This document shows positions 24,663-34,170 of a stretch of DNA of 64,000 nt, one piece after another. Every line of letters starts with the position of its first letter. The stretch's first letter is position 1. Source of the DNA: Calothrix sp. FI2-JRJ7. Lineage in GTDB: Bacteria; Cyanobacteriota; Cyanobacteriia; Cyanobacteriales; Nostocaceae. The stretch is taken from positions 161,878-225,877 of the forward strand of contig JAHHGX010000067.1 in NCBI GenBank assembly GCA_019359675.1, in the 5' to 3' direction. Position numbers and translations under genes: made by a program. Below the pieces are notes generated by a model that was not told the origin of the DNA, did no database searches, and was given only the letters and a program-made list of their open reading frames with translations.

Positions 24663-26777
24663 TTATAACTCGTTTGTAGTGGTGGTAGTATTTTCTGATT
24701 GTTCGGTTTGCTGCGGTTCGGGTTGTGGTGCTGGTTCTGGGTTGAGATATTCACGCCATGTACGTATTTGGTCGCGTGCAGAGCTATGTGCTGCTGTTCC
24801 ACGTGGAATTAAGCGTGCTGTTTCTATGGCGCGTCCTAGGTCAGATTCGCTCTGGGTACGGGCAATATCTAATATTTGCTGACTCCACTGGTCAATTGCT
24901 GGGTTGACATCGTTACGTAATAAGCTACTTTCTGGTACTCTCTTCGCTAAACGAATTGCTTGAGCGAGTGCTTCTGGTGTTCCTTGTAACGCTACTTCCC
25001 TTGCTTGCTTCCAGTCTTGACGTGCATTTACTTGTCCTTGCCAGTCACCTATTGCTGCTTCGGCTTCATTTGATAATGCCCTATTTCCTGTTATTTGGCT
25101 CGCCGTTTGAATTGCTGCCGATAAATCGCCGCTACTAGCCAATTCACGCGCACGGTCTAGATAAGGCTGGTCTTGAGCGCGTTGTATTATTGCTGTCCAT
25201 TCATAAATTCGTTTGCGTGCTTCTGGATATAATGCCCGTCCACGACGAATTTGACTTGCTTCGGTTATTGCTGCTTGTAGTGAACCTGCATCTTGCACCA
25301 GCGCTAACTGTTCGGCACGGTCTAAAAATGGACGGTCTTCAATTGTTTGAATTTGCCCTACCCAACGATTTATTTCTCTACGAGCTTCTCTCGCACGCGG
25401 ATTACTTGCTGGTACTAATTGTGCCTCAGCTATTGCCGCTGTTAAATCAGTTACCGTTCCTTGTGTAGCCAGTGTACGTGCTTTGTCTAAACGTGCTACA
25501 TCCTGTATTTCTAACTGCCAGCGAGCTATCAAACCCTGTGCTTTTTGATATACTGCACGGTTTGGACTGATTTGTTGTGCCTGGGCAATGGCAGCCTCTA
25601 AGCCAGACGTAGTACCAATCCAAGCATTACGCTGTGCTTCGGCAATGGCGATGAAATCTTCAGTTTCTGTTTGTAAGTTAGCGTTAGTCGGTATTTGTTG
25701 AGCAATCGAAATCGCTTCATCAGCATCTTGACTATCAAGCCTTTTCTGTGCAATATCGAGCATTTGGCGCCCAAACAGCGGAATAGCTTCTTGCGCTTTT
25801 TGGTACATGTAGCTATCAGCAGTTACAGACTCTGCTAACTTGATAGCTTTTTTCAAATTATCAATATTACCGTTTTTAGCTAAATCTTCAGCTTTGGCTA
25901 ACTTCTCACCATCTTCACGAGACTTAACAATCAGGTTATTTAATTGCTGATACTTGGTAGTTTGCCAAAACTTATTGTTTACGCGCAGTAAGCGAGAAGC
26001 ATCCATAAACGCTTGTTGCCAGCGCGCGTTACGCATTCCCTCTTCGGCTTGTTTGTAGATTTCTTCGCCTTTTGACCAAATCGAACGCCATTGCTCGATT
26101 TTGTCTTTAACGATTTTGGACGCTGGCATGTCAGATGGGATACGATTAGCAGTGGCAATAGCTTCATCCAATTTGCCTTCCTGAAAGCTAGTGTCCGCTA
26201 ATCGTAAAACATCCCGCGACCATTCTTCAAGATAACGGTCTACCTCAGCACGTAAGGGATGGTTGGATGGCAATTGCTTAACAAGGTTAATAGCTTGCAG
26301 CAAATCTTCTACATTGTTTTTAGAGGCTGCCACTTGAGCGCAGTGTAAACGTACCGAAGCACTCGCGAGGGGCCAAAAAATTGATGGACAGTTGGGCGCA
26401 GCAGGCAGTTTCAACAGTATTGCCATAGACATAAAAGCTATAGTACCTGGTACAAAAGCCAACAAACCAGTCCATAGCACCCAACTTTTTGTCCAACGCG
26501 GCAATTTCCACTCTTTAGATGATGATGTCTCATCTCGTAACTGACCGTCAGTTTCGAGGCGGGAATTTTCCCCGCGTTTTGGTTGACGTGATGGTGTCAC
26601 TTGTTTGGATTTACTCGCTGGTTGCTGCTTCACAGACTTTGAGTTTGAATTTGTACCTGGGACATTTGACGCTTTTTGGTCAGAGGGTTGCCGTTGCCGG
26701 GATAGTTGGGTCATGTTTTCTGACTCGTTTCCTGTGGTACGCGACCAACTTTCTGGAATATCCCGTTCTGTCGTCAT
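24663..26777 (-). CDS. Large membrane-anchored helical-repeat protein
   Basis: 704 residues. Residues 1-95 are polar and low-complexity (Gln, Ser, Lys rich). A transmembrane helix at about 103-123 (TGLLAFVPGTIAFMSMAILL) anchors it. The long C-terminal region is made of repeating helical hairpins of about 40-60 residues, each with a core like AIAEAQLVPASNPRAREAR or AITEASQIRRGRALYPEAR followed by a Trp-containing helix (WVGQIQ, WTAIIQ). The repeats resemble TPR-type solenoids. The tail is Pro/Gln/Glu/Thr-rich. A scaffold in the periplasm is a fair guess; no enzymatic motif is visible. Confidence 0.75.
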   Translation of the reverse strand: MTTERDIPESWSRTTGNESENMTQLSRQRQPSDQKASNVPGTNSNSKSVKQQPASKSKQVTPSRQPKRGENSRLETDGQLRDETSSSKEWKLPRWTKSWVLWTGLLAFVPGTIAFMSMAILLKLPAAPNCPSIFWPLASASVRLHCAQVAASKNNVEDLLQAINLVKQLPSNHPLRAEVDRYLEEWSRDVLRLADTSFQEGKLDEAIATANRIPSDMPASKIVKDKIEQWRSIWSKGEEIYKQAEEGMRNARWQQAFMDASRLLRVNNKFWQTTKYQQLNNLIVKSREDGEKLAKAEDLAKNGNIDNLKKAIKLAESVTADSYMYQKAQEAIPLFGRQMLDIAQKRLDSQDADEAISIAQQIPTNANLQTETEDFIAIAEAQRNAWIGTTSGLEAAIAQAQQISPNRAVYQKAQGLIARWQLEIQDVARLDKARTLATQGTVTDLTAAIAEAQLVPASNPRAREARREINRWVGQIQTIEDRPFLDRAEQLALVQDAGSLQAAITEASQIRRGRALYPEARKRIYEWTAIIQRAQDQPYLDRARELASSGDLSAAIQTASQITGNRALSNEAEAAIGDWQGQVNARQDWKQAREVALQGTPEALAQAIRLAKRVPESSLLRNDVNPAIDQWSQQILDIARTQSESDLGRAIETARLIPRGTAAHSSARDQIRTWREYLNPEPAPQPEPQQTEQSENTTTTTNEL

Positions 26778-26933
26778 TGCTCACACCATAGTAATTTTAC
26801 AGCGATTCGTTTTAATAACGAAACTTGCGTTGTTGCCATAGTAACTTCCCCGTTGAGAAAAAGCTAGCTTCTGCACCATCTTTTATCCACAGATATCATG
26901 AAGATACATTTTTTACAGTCCTATTTTATACCT

Positions 26934-27836
26934 TTACGAAACAGATGATTCAGCTTGCAAATCATTGATTACACTTGCCAAGTCGTCAATAGTCGCTTGG
27001 TATACTGTGCCACAAAACTCACACGTAACCTCGGCGCCATTGTCTTTAACAATCATGTCCTCCAATTCAGTTTCCCCTAACAATTTTAAGGCGCCAAGCA
27101 CCCGTTCAAACGAGCAACCACAGTGGAAGCGAAGCATTTGAGTTTCAGGGAAAATAAAGAGTCCCATATCTCCCAGCAAATCTTGAAAGATTTCGGGTAA
27201 AGTTTTACCAGCTTGCAGCAATGGCGTAAACTCTCTAAGCGCCATCATTCGCGACTCTAAAGTTTCTACCAGTGCTTCATCGCGCGCAGCTTTTGGCAAA
27301 ACCTGTACAAGCAATCCTCCTGATGCTGTAACTCCACTCGAATCTACAAACACACCTACCATTAATCCGGAAGGGGTTTGCTCGGAAGTTACCAAATAAT
27401 GAGCAACATCTTCGCCGATTTCTCCAGATACTAGTTCCACAGTACTCGAATAAGGATACCCGAACCCAATATCGCGCACAACATAAAGAAAACCTTTACC
27501 AACGGCGCCACCCACATCCAATTTTCCTCTAGGGTTGGGCGGTAAGTCTACGTGCGGATTATTTACGTACCCTCGCACCGTACCATCTAAACCAGCATCA
27601 ACTAACAAACCACCTAAAGGTCCATCACCTCTAATTCTCAAATTTACGCGCGACCCAGGTCGTTTCATACTCGAAGCCATTAGCAACCCCGCAGTCATCG
27701 ACCGACCCAATGCTGCCGTCGCTTCTGGTGATAATTTGTGGCGCTTGCGCGCTTCATCGGTTAAACGTGTAGTAATAGCACCAACTGCTCTAATTCCCCC
27801 ATCTGCCGCTGTCGCGCGAATTAATTGGTCTGCCAT
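26934..27836 (-). CDS. hslO: Redox-regulated chaperone Hsp33
   Basis: 300 residues. Cytoplasmic holdase switched on by oxidation. The N-terminal domain has LIRATAADGGIRAVGAITT and RGDGPLGGLLVDAG; the C-terminal zinc-binding redox switch has CGC (FHCGCSFERV) and CEFCG, giving the four-Cys CxC...CxxC set. Length and domain order are standard. A convergent pseudogene lies upstream on the other strand. Confidence 0.95.
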   Translation of the reverse strand: MADQLIRATAADGGIRAVGAITTRLTDEARKRHKLSPEATAALGRSMTAGLLMASSMKRPGSRVNLRIRGDGPLGGLLVDAGLDGTVRGYVNNPHVDLPPNPRGKLDVGGAVGKGFLYVVRDIGFGYPYSSTVELVSGEIGEDVAHYLVTSEQTPSGLMVGVFVDSSGVTASGGLLVQVLPKAARDEALVETLESRMMALREFTPLLQAGKTLPEIFQDLLGDMGLFIFPETQMLRFHCGCSFERVLGALKLLGETELEDMIVKDNGAEVTCEFCGTVYQATIDDLASVINDLQAESSVS

Positions 27837-28055
27837 GAAGAGCCTCTTATGATTTCTTAATACACACTGTAACTAATTGTAAAGTCTTAACGCTCAATAG
27901 TAGGTGTGGTTTACCGTTCAACATAAATAATAATTACTTAAAAACTAAAAGTAATGACTACAAAATATTCAAATTTACGCGATAGTTTTGATAAAAAAAC
28001 ATTTTTAAAGTAAATAATATTCAATGAACTTATAATTTTTGAGTGGTTAATTTAT

Positions 28056-28305
28056 ATGAACGAATCCCCTTATCATCTTGGCGGTAGTTTGGGTCGCGAT
28101 ATGTCAAATATACCAAGAAGTATTTAATCTGGAATGGGTCAGACAGCAATTAAGCAATCTTCGCCCTTATTCTCAAACTTTTGACGCTAGGATTAGTACA
28201 AATAAACAAGATACATCGCGACTTTTACGTGGGCAAGCTTTAATTAGTGCTGAAATTTGGGCACAAGGTAAAAGTTTAAGCGATTTGGATTACCTAGGCA
28301 GATGA
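28056..28305 (+). pseudogene. AAA-like/WD40 family gene reduced by internal deletion
   Basis: ATG 28056 begins MNESPYHLGGSLGRD, the start of a large cyanobacterial AAA-like protein family as I recall it, but stops after 23 codons. A second frame from about 28105 to 28305 carries YQEVFNLEWVRQQL, then LRPYSQTFDARI, SRLLRGQALISAEIWAQGKS and LSDLDYLGR, which is normally near the end of the NTPase region, hundreds of residues further on. The middle has been lost and the pieces joined out of frame. A further short run in another frame continues to about 28390. Confidence 0.65.
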
Positions 28306-28496
28306 TTATCTCAGAACAAACGCGGAAGTTCAAGAAGAAGACAGGCGCCTGTGCGATGATATTGGTAAGGAAGTATTATCCAAGTAGTTATAAGCGCATC
28401 TTTGTAACAAATGTTACTTGACTCAACTTTATAATATTTTATAGTAGTTATATGAGGTTTATCGTAATTTTAGGTATGGTTTTTAAATGACATTTT

Positions 28497-29252
28497 TTAA
28501 TTATTTTTTAATGGTAGTAGGATTAATTTGAGTATATTTAGGTCATGGGTGTGTTGAGATAAACCTAGCTTGATTTTTTCTGGATACTTTGGATATGAGT
28601 AAGATTTAAAGATTTTATCCCAAAATGAGAAAAAACTTGCATAGTTAGATTGACTGTCTTCAAATATTTGTGAGTGGTGTAACCGATGAAAGTTTGGTGT
28701 TACGATAACGTAACTCAATAATTTATCGATTTTTTTAGGTATTGCCCAATTACTATGGTGAAAAACTAATTCAATAGCTAGTGTTAATTCATATATCAGT
28801 AAATGTACTGGTTGAATGCCGAATAACCATACTAATAAAAGTTTAGGTATATTAGATGATATTACTTCGACTGTGTGAAAGCGGTATGCTGTCGATGTAT
28901 TCATCGAAATTTCTGTGTGGTGAACTTTGTGAAATCTCCACGCAAATGAAAAGCTGTGCATCATGCGATGCCATACATATAAATATAAATCAAGCAATAC
29001 AAAAGATATACAAATTGACAACCAAGGTAGTTTGACATAGTGCAAAAAGCCATACCATATTTTCTGGCGCCATATCCAATGTAAAACCGCAGCTATTGTC
29101 AAGCTATTTGCTGTAATGTTGATAATACCCAAGATAAGATTAGGGTAAGTTCTTTGGTTGAAAGTAGATTTGAAATTAAAAAAAGGAAAGATATTCTCTA
29201 GAAAACAGAATATCAAAACACTACTAATAATAGTCAGCGATTGCCAATCCAT
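28497..29252 (-). CDS. Sterol desaturase / fatty acid hydroxylase family membrane protein
   Basis: 251 residues with about four membrane helices (WQSLTIISSVLIFCFLE, LILGIINITANSLTIAAVL, LSICISFVLLDLYLYVW, and LLVWLFGIQPVHLLIYEL). The di-iron histidine clusters are HRMMH, HKVHH and HRLHH, as in the family. It acts in the membrane on a lipid or carotenoid-like substrate that cannot be named from sequence. Single gene. Confidence 0.9.
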   Translation of the reverse strand: MDWQSLTIISSVLIFCFLENIFPFFNFKSTFNQRTYPNLILGIINITANSLTIAAVLHWIWRQKIWYGFLHYVKLPWLSICISFVLLDLYLYVWHRMMHSFSFAWRFHKVHHTEISMNTSTAYRFHTVEVISSNIPKLLLVWLFGIQPVHLLIYELTLAIELVFHHSNWAIPKKIDKLLSYVIVTPNFHRLHHSQIFEDSQSNYASFFSFWDKIFKSYSYPKYPEKIKLGLSQHTHDLNILKLILLPLKNN

Positions 29253-29428
29253 TTTTGAATACCATCTCCTATGACTCAGGTATTAACGAGTCAATTTTGT
29301 TACTAAGGTTGGATTACTCCTTCCTCCGTTATAACCCTTATTTTATTTTTCGACACCTATACGTGCTTGCATATCGCATCTGAAAAATATATTCTCTGAA
29401 TCACAGGTTATTATATTCACTTTGTTAT

Positions 29429-31048
29429 ATGGCAACAGCAGCAACATCAATGTGGAGTCCACTTAAACAGCAGGTATTCCGCGCGCTTTGGATAGCTTCA
29501 GCAATATCAAGCGTTGGAACTTGGATGCACGATGTTGGCGCCGCATGGTTAATGACAACTCTGGCGCCTAATTCTCCGATACTCGTTGCGTTATTACAAG
29601 CTGCATCTAGCTTACCGTTTTTCTTACTGGCTCTACCTGCTGGTGCCATCGCTGATGTTGTTGACCGTCGTCAGGTGCTACTGTACACACAATCATGGAT
29701 GCTGTTAGTTGCAACTTTGTTAGGTGTATTAACAATAACAGGAATAGTGGCACCGTCAAATCCCGCTTCACCGTGGATATTACTTGCCTTAACTTTTGCA
29801 ATGAGCATTGGTAGCTCGATGAATATGCCAGTGTGGCAAGCAGTAACTCCCGAACTTGTGACAAAAGAAGAACTACCGCAAGCAGTGACGTTAAGCGGAA
29901 TAGTCGTTAACCTTTCGCGTTCAATTGGTCCAGCACTAGCAGGTATAATTATTGCTTCAGCGGGAACAGGTCTAGTATTTTTACTCAACGCAGCATCATT
30001 TCTAAGTGTAATTTGGGTGATTTACACTTGGAAACGTGTACATCAGCAAAGTGCTTTACCAACCGAACGTGTGGTAGGCGCCATCCAAGCAGGTGTTCGC
30101 TACGTTCGTAATGCGCCAGTATTTCAATCAATTATATTCAGAACAATTGGCTATATTTTCTTTGCTAGCGCGTTGTTTGCATTACTACCTTTACTTGCAC
30201 GTAAAGAGCTAAAACTTGATGCTTTGGGTTACGGTATTATTTTGGGTTTTTGGGGAATCGGCGGATTAGCTGGAGCGTTTGTATTACCCAAGCTGCGACA
30301 GAAGTTTTCCATCGACAGAATAGTTGCTGGTTGTTCGGCAGTAATGGGTTTAATGATGCTGATAATTGCTTCGCAGCATAATTTTTACATAGTTTGTGCG
30401 GTGATGTTGCTAGTGGGAATTTCTTCGTTAGGGGTAATGGTAAGTTTGAATGTAGCTGCTCAAAGTGCGGTACCAAACTGGGTAAAAGCGCGCGCTCTTT
30501 CTGTGCAGCTATTAGTATTTCAAGGTGGTATGAGTATAGGGAGTTTACTGTGGGGTACTTTAGCTCAACATACTACTTTATCTACAGCGCTTGCAGTAGC
30601 AGGTATTGGTTTATTAGTAGCTATTTTTATTACCGCGCGTTTTCGGCTCAAATGTTCAGAACTCTTAGATTTACGAGCATCGCTACATTGGGATCAACCA
30701 ACACATGCTTTTGAACCTTGTCCAAACGATGGACCAGTTTTAGTAACGCTTGAATATTACATTGACCCCAATAAAGCCGAAGAATTTACTTTAGCGATGC
30801 AAGCACTCGCACAAATCCGGCGCCGTGACGGTGCCATTCAATGGGGATTATATCAAGATGTATCTGACCCAAGTCGTTTTATAGAAACAGCACTCGTCGA
30901 ATCTTGGGCAGAACATCGGCGCCAGTTTGAACGAGTAACACTCAGTGATAAGGTAATCGAAGACCGAGTGCTTGCGTATCATATTGGCTCGGAGGCGCCG
31001 AAAGTTTCAGAAATGCTTTACTCTAAAGATGGTAGACAACCTTGTTAG
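29429..31048 (+). CDS. MFS transporter (EntS/MFS_3 type) with C-terminal monooxygenase-like domain
   Basis: 539 residues. Residues 1-405 are a 12-helix major facilitator of the MFS_3 group, with SAISSVGTWMHDVGAAWLM and AGAIADVVDRRQVLL between helices 2 and 3. After about residue 425 a soluble tail begins (DGPVLVTLEYYIDPNKAEEF, ... RRDGAIQWGLYQDVSDPSRF), matching an antibiotic biosynthesis monooxygenase-type ferredoxin-like fold. The fusion is known in this transporter group, which is close to siderophore and drug exporters. A hairpin repeat begins two bases after the stop. Confidence 0.9.
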   Translation: MATAATSMWSPLKQQVFRALWIASAISSVGTWMHDVGAAWLMTTLAPNSPILVALLQAASSLPFFLLALPAGAIADVVDRRQVLLYTQSWMLLVATLLGVLTITGIVAPSNPASPWILLALTFAMSIGSSMNMPVWQAVTPELVTKEELPQAVTLSGIVVNLSRSIGPALAGIIIASAGTGLVFLLNAASFLSVIWVIYTWKRVHQQSALPTERVVGAIQAGVRYVRNAPVFQSIIFRTIGYIFFASALFALLPLLARKELKLDALGYGIILGFWGIGGLAGAFVLPKLRQKFSIDRIVAGCSAVMGLMMLIIASQHNFYIVCAVMLLVGISSLGVMVSLNVAAQSAVPNWVKARALSVQLLVFQGGMSIGSLLWGTLAQHTTLSTALAVAGIGLLVAIFITARFRLKCSELLDLRASLHWDQPTHAFEPCPNDGPVLVTLEYYIDPNKAEEFTLAMQALAQIRRRDGAIQWGLYQDVSDPSRFIETALVESWAEHRRQFERVTLSDKVIEDRVLAYHIGSEAPKVSEMLYSKDGRQPC

Positions 31049-31050
31049 GA

Positions 31051-31117
31051 GTAGGGTGCGTGACGCCATAACAATCACGAAGTAAAACTAATAAACTAGT
31101 AGCGTCACGCACCTTAC
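31051..31117. repeat. GTGCGTGACGC hairpin repeat, copy 4
   Basis: GTAGGGTGCGTGACGC (31051-31066) pairs with GCGTCACGCACCTTAC (to 31117). It follows the MFS stop codon. Confidence 0.9.
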
Positions 31118-31150
31118 AAGGAGCGGAGTTAGGAATCGCGTCTCTGCTTT

Positions 31151-31735
31151 TTATTTGATGGCAATTAAATTACGGTCGCGTTTTGTTGGCGCTGCCCATG
31201 CTTGTTCAAATTCTGTTATTGTCAGTGCATGGGATGCATAAGTTGGTGGGCCTGGGTCGTGAATGTATATATGGGTTTCGCTAATATCGTAAACTAATAC
31301 GTAGTGCCTCTCATAACCGATGTGAGCGTTTAACCTATACCAGTTGACTAAGCAAATAATTAAGTATCCGCGTGCTAGTAGTTTTCTAATATCTTCAATT
31401 TGTGCAGGTTCACATGATAATGGTAATCGTTGTCATAATTTAGTTGCGTTTTCAATTTCATCGGAAATATTGCTACATTGAATTAATATACAGCACTTAC
31501 GCATGAAAACCTAGAAACCTGGAATATACGTTGATAGCATGTAATAAAAATAACGATTTGTCTGCGACAATGAATGCGTAGAAACCAGGTTTATGCAGCG
31601 TAAGTCCTAATATATTACCAAGGACGTTTCCTAATCTTTCAAGTATGTATTTTTCTTTTAACTCGACGAAACATATGTAATCAAAGTCTGCATCAAATAA
31701 TAAATTGTAGAGTGTATGAAAATACAGTTTAAATA
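31151..31735 (-). pseudogene. C39-like peptidase family gene, split by a small mobile element and a nonsense codon
   Basis: On the minus strand, codons up to about 31615 read LLFDADFDYICFVELKEKY and ILERLGNVLGNIL. After the element at 31491-31607 the same frame resumes: LIQCSNISDEIENATKL, a TGA, then CEPAQIEDIRKLLARGYLI, HIGYERHYVLVYDISETHIY, HDPGPPTYAS and EFEQAWAAPTKRDRNLIA before TAA at 31151. The His and the Asp-Pro-Gly pattern match C39-like (papain-fold) peptidases. If one target copy of the element is removed, the frame is continuous across the junction. The 5' end is lost in another repeat at 31739. Confidence 0.7.
31491..31607. mobile_element. 117-base MITE with 7-base target duplication
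   Basis: Terminal inverted repeats: AGCACTTACGCAT at the left and the complement of ATGCAGCGTAAGTC at the right, with an inner AAACCTGG / CCAGGTTT pair. The element is flanked on both sides by the same TAATATA (31484-31490 and 31608-31614). It has no coding capacity, so it depends on a transposase elsewhere. It lies in the C39-like pseudogene. Confidence 0.75.
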
Positions 31736-31738
31736 GAA

Positions 31739-31763
31739 GTAAGGTGGGCAGTGCCCACCCTAC
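31739..31763. repeat. GTAAGGTGGGCA palindromic repeat
   Basis: GTAAGGTGGGCA pairs with TGCCCACCCTAC; related copies are at 47878-47895 and 60315-60339. Confidence 0.8.
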
Positions 31764-31786
31764 TTATTAAGGGGGATTTAGAAGGT

Positions 31787-33157
31787 TTAAAATGAAACCC
31801 AGGCACCATGAAAACCGTAAGGTACTCGTTGAGGAATAAGTACACGCGCGACTGGTTCACTTGTAATGTCTTGGGCGTTGATAATTACAAGTTCTGATGT
31901 TTCGGTGTTGCTATCAAATACGAAGGTAATTAACCAACCTTGGTCTTCTTGTGTATTTTTGTTAGAGGGTGCGAATACTGCTTCACCACCGTAACGACCT
32001 TTGCCAAAGGTATGTATTTGCGATGTTGATTTTTCAAAATCGTATTTAATTACACCGTTAAATAAAGGTACAGAAGTCGGCGCTATTTTTCCACTGTAAC
32101 CGTAACGAGTTTTTCGTCCTTGTAGGTTTTCGTTGATGCGCGGAAATTCTGATGGTGTGTCATCAAGCATTTCTTCGCGCGCGCTTCCGGTTTTTAAGTT
32201 AAATTTCCAGCGATATAAACGAGGAATTCCTCCATCTTCTTGTGTATTTTCTGACATTAAAACATTAGTGTGACTCATGCGACAAGCAATAAGTACTACT
32301 TCGTCTCCTTCTTCGTAAGCGTTGAGGGTATGGAAAATATAACAAGCAGGAGTTTCAAACCAGCGAATATTACTATTATTTCCATGACGCGGAAGAATAC
32401 CAAAGCGACTAGGTTTGTTACGTTCAAACATTAGTCCAGGTAGCCCTTGCTGCATTCGTTGCATACTAAATGTTAAGGGCAAATCCATGAATATTGTATA
32501 GTTTTCGGTAATTGCAAAATCATGCATCATTACCGCCATTGGTATATCAATAGGTACTGTTCTCAATAATTGACCTGTTGCTGATACTACACTGTATTTT
32601 ACGTAAGGTGGTGCAAAGCTGTAACCGAAGAACATCATTTCACCCGTTACAGGGTCTACTTTTGGATGTGCTGTAAAGGCTGATGTTAGCTTGCCGTTAT
32701 ACGTATATTCTCCGATTGTATCTAACTCTGGTGTTTTGATAGCGTGCGGCGCCCCACCTTCCCATGTTGCTAATACTTGACCTGCGTGCCATACGAGTGC
32801 AGTGTTCGCTGTGTTTTTTCCTGGGCCGTGTGGATTATTTGGTTGCGGAGGTTCTAATAGTCCACTCCATACAGCTTTACCAACTTGATTTTCTATATTC
32901 CAACCCCGTGTTCTGATATAGCGATTGCGGTATGTGGCTTTACCGTTATTGATGTACACACCGTGCAGCATTCCATCTCCGTCAAACCAATGATACTGAC
33001 CAATAGGCGCCCATTGAGGGTTTGGACCATTACGGAGGAACATTCCTGATAGTTCAGGGGGTATTGTGCCAATAACCTTTAAAGCGTCACTAGTAATTTC
33101 ATCCTTGACTGGGGCGAAATTACCTTCCAGATAAGGATTGGCTGTTGTTACTGTCAT
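31787..33157 (-). CDS. Carotenoid oxygenase (RPE65 family)
   Basis: 456 residues, cytoplasmic or membrane-associated iron(II) dioxygenase that cleaves carotenoids or apocarotenoids. N-terminal NPYLEGNFAPVKDE, then FLRNGPNP and WFDGDGMLHGV. Likely iron-binding His residues are in TAHPKVDP, MMHDFAITENYTIF, HTLNAYEEGDE and the C-terminal GFHGAWV. Length is normal for the retinal-forming apocarotenoid oxygenase group found in Nostoc and Synechocystis. The exact cleavage site is not shown by the sequence. Confidence 0.92.
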   Translation of the reverse strand: MTVTTANPYLEGNFAPVKDEITSDALKVIGTIPPELSGMFLRNGPNPQWAPIGQYHWFDGDGMLHGVYINNGKATYRNRYIRTRGWNIENQVGKAVWSGLLEPPQPNNPHGPGKNTANTALVWHAGQVLATWEGGAPHAIKTPELDTIGEYTYNGKLTSAFTAHPKVDPVTGEMMFFGYSFAPPYVKYSVVSATGQLLRTVPIDIPMAVMMHDFAITENYTIFMDLPLTFSMQRMQQGLPGLMFERNKPSRFGILPRHGNNSNIRWFETPACYIFHTLNAYEEGDEVVLIACRMSHTNVLMSENTQEDGGIPRLYRWKFNLKTGSAREEMLDDTPSEFPRINENLQGRKTRYGYSGKIAPTSVPLFNGVIKYDFEKSTSQIHTFGKGRYGGEAVFAPSNKNTQEDQGWLITFVFDSNTETSELVIINAQDITSEPVARVLIPQRVPYGFHGAWVSF

Positions 33158-33288
33158 GTTTGTGTGTGAGTTCGATATGTAATCTCCTGTATTATTCTGG
33201 CGTGAAAATATTGAGTTGGCGAGAAAGCCTGAACAAATTAAATATAAAATTGTCTTAACCGGAACACGCGCTGTTAAATAGAAAATTT

Positions 33289-33357
33289 GTAAGGTGCGTG
33301 ACGCGACTAAATTGCTTACTTCGTTTTAAGATTGATGATGGCGCCATGCACCCTACC
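33289..33357. repeat. GTGCGTGACGC hairpin repeat, degenerate copy 5
   Basis: GTAAGGTGCGTGACGCGAC on the left; the right arm reads GGCGCCATGCACCCTAC, so pairing is imperfect and a GGCGCC replaces part of the arm. Confidence 0.7.
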
Positions 33358-33359
33358 AC

Positions 33360-33998
33360 ATGACTTTAACACTTTATTTTCTTCGTCACGGGCAAACTGA
33401 ATGTAGTCGCAGTAACTCTTACTGTGGTTCTATAGACCCTGAACTAACTCCAGATGGAATGGAAATGGCACAGGTTTTTGCTGATGCTTATGCTTCTACG
33501 CATTGGAAGGCTATTTTTTCTAGTCCAATGCGACGCACGATTGCAACAGCTAAACCTTTGTGCGATATCGTTAAGCTACAGCCTGAACTTCGCGATGGTT
33601 TAAAAGAAATTAATTATGGTCAGTGGGAAGGTAAAAGTCCTGAAACTGTAAGTGTTGATTTTCATGATGATTATATTCGTTGGCTTGCTGACCCTGCTTG
33701 GTATGGACCCACTAGTGGAGAAATGGCTATAGCTATTGCTTCGCGCGCTATGCAAGTTATTGAGGAAATTAAACAACGTTATGCTGATGGTAATGTATTA
33801 GTTGTTTCCCACAAAGCTACTATTCGCATCATGTTATGTAGTCTTATGGGTATTGATGTTGGTCGTTTTCGCTATCGTTTAGGCTGTCCAGTTGGTTCTG
33901 TTAGTGTAGTAGAATTTACCTCACATGGGCCTCTTTTAAAAGCATTAGCTGACCGTACTCATCAAAGTACACGTTTGCGAAATTTACCAGGAACTTAA
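33360..33998 (+). CDS. Histidine phosphatase family (phosphoglycerate mutase-like) protein
   Basis: 212 residues. The RHG catalytic motif is LYFLRHGQTECSRSN at residue 5, with the second Arg in SSPMRRTIATA, the Glu in LKEINYGQWEGKSPE and the second His in VVSHKATIRIML. It is a cofactor-independent-dimer-type phosphatase of the branch used by cobC-like and broad-specificity enzymes; the substrate is not evident. The ATG lies three bases after a hairpin repeat. A good terminator follows. Confidence 0.9.
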   Translation: MTLTLYFLRHGQTECSRSNSYCGSIDPELTPDGMEMAQVFADAYASTHWKAIFSSPMRRTIATAKPLCDIVKLQPELRDGLKEINYGQWEGKSPETVSVDFHDDYIRWLADPAWYGPTSGEMAIAIASRAMQVIEEIKQRYADGNVLVVSHKATIRIMLCSLMGIDVGRFRYRLGCPVGSVSVVEFTSHGPLLKALADRTHQSTRLRNLPGT

Positions 33999-34016
33999 AT
34001 AAACCCGTCCTGAAAG

Positions 34017-34049
34017 AATGTATTAGTAATTATTAATACATTTTTTTTT
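34017..34049 (+). terminator. Intrinsic terminator after the histidine phosphatase gene
   Basis: AATGTATTA pairs with TAATACATT around an eight-base loop and runs into nine T, 19 bases after the stop codon. Confidence 0.85.
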
Positions 34050-34170
34050 GCAGCAGCTACTATAACAGCTTGGATAACAACAGATGTATAGTAATGTCGA
34101 GTGCTGTATGTGTTTAACGACACCATACTTTGCATGTGAAACAATCAGTAATTGATTATGATTTACATCT

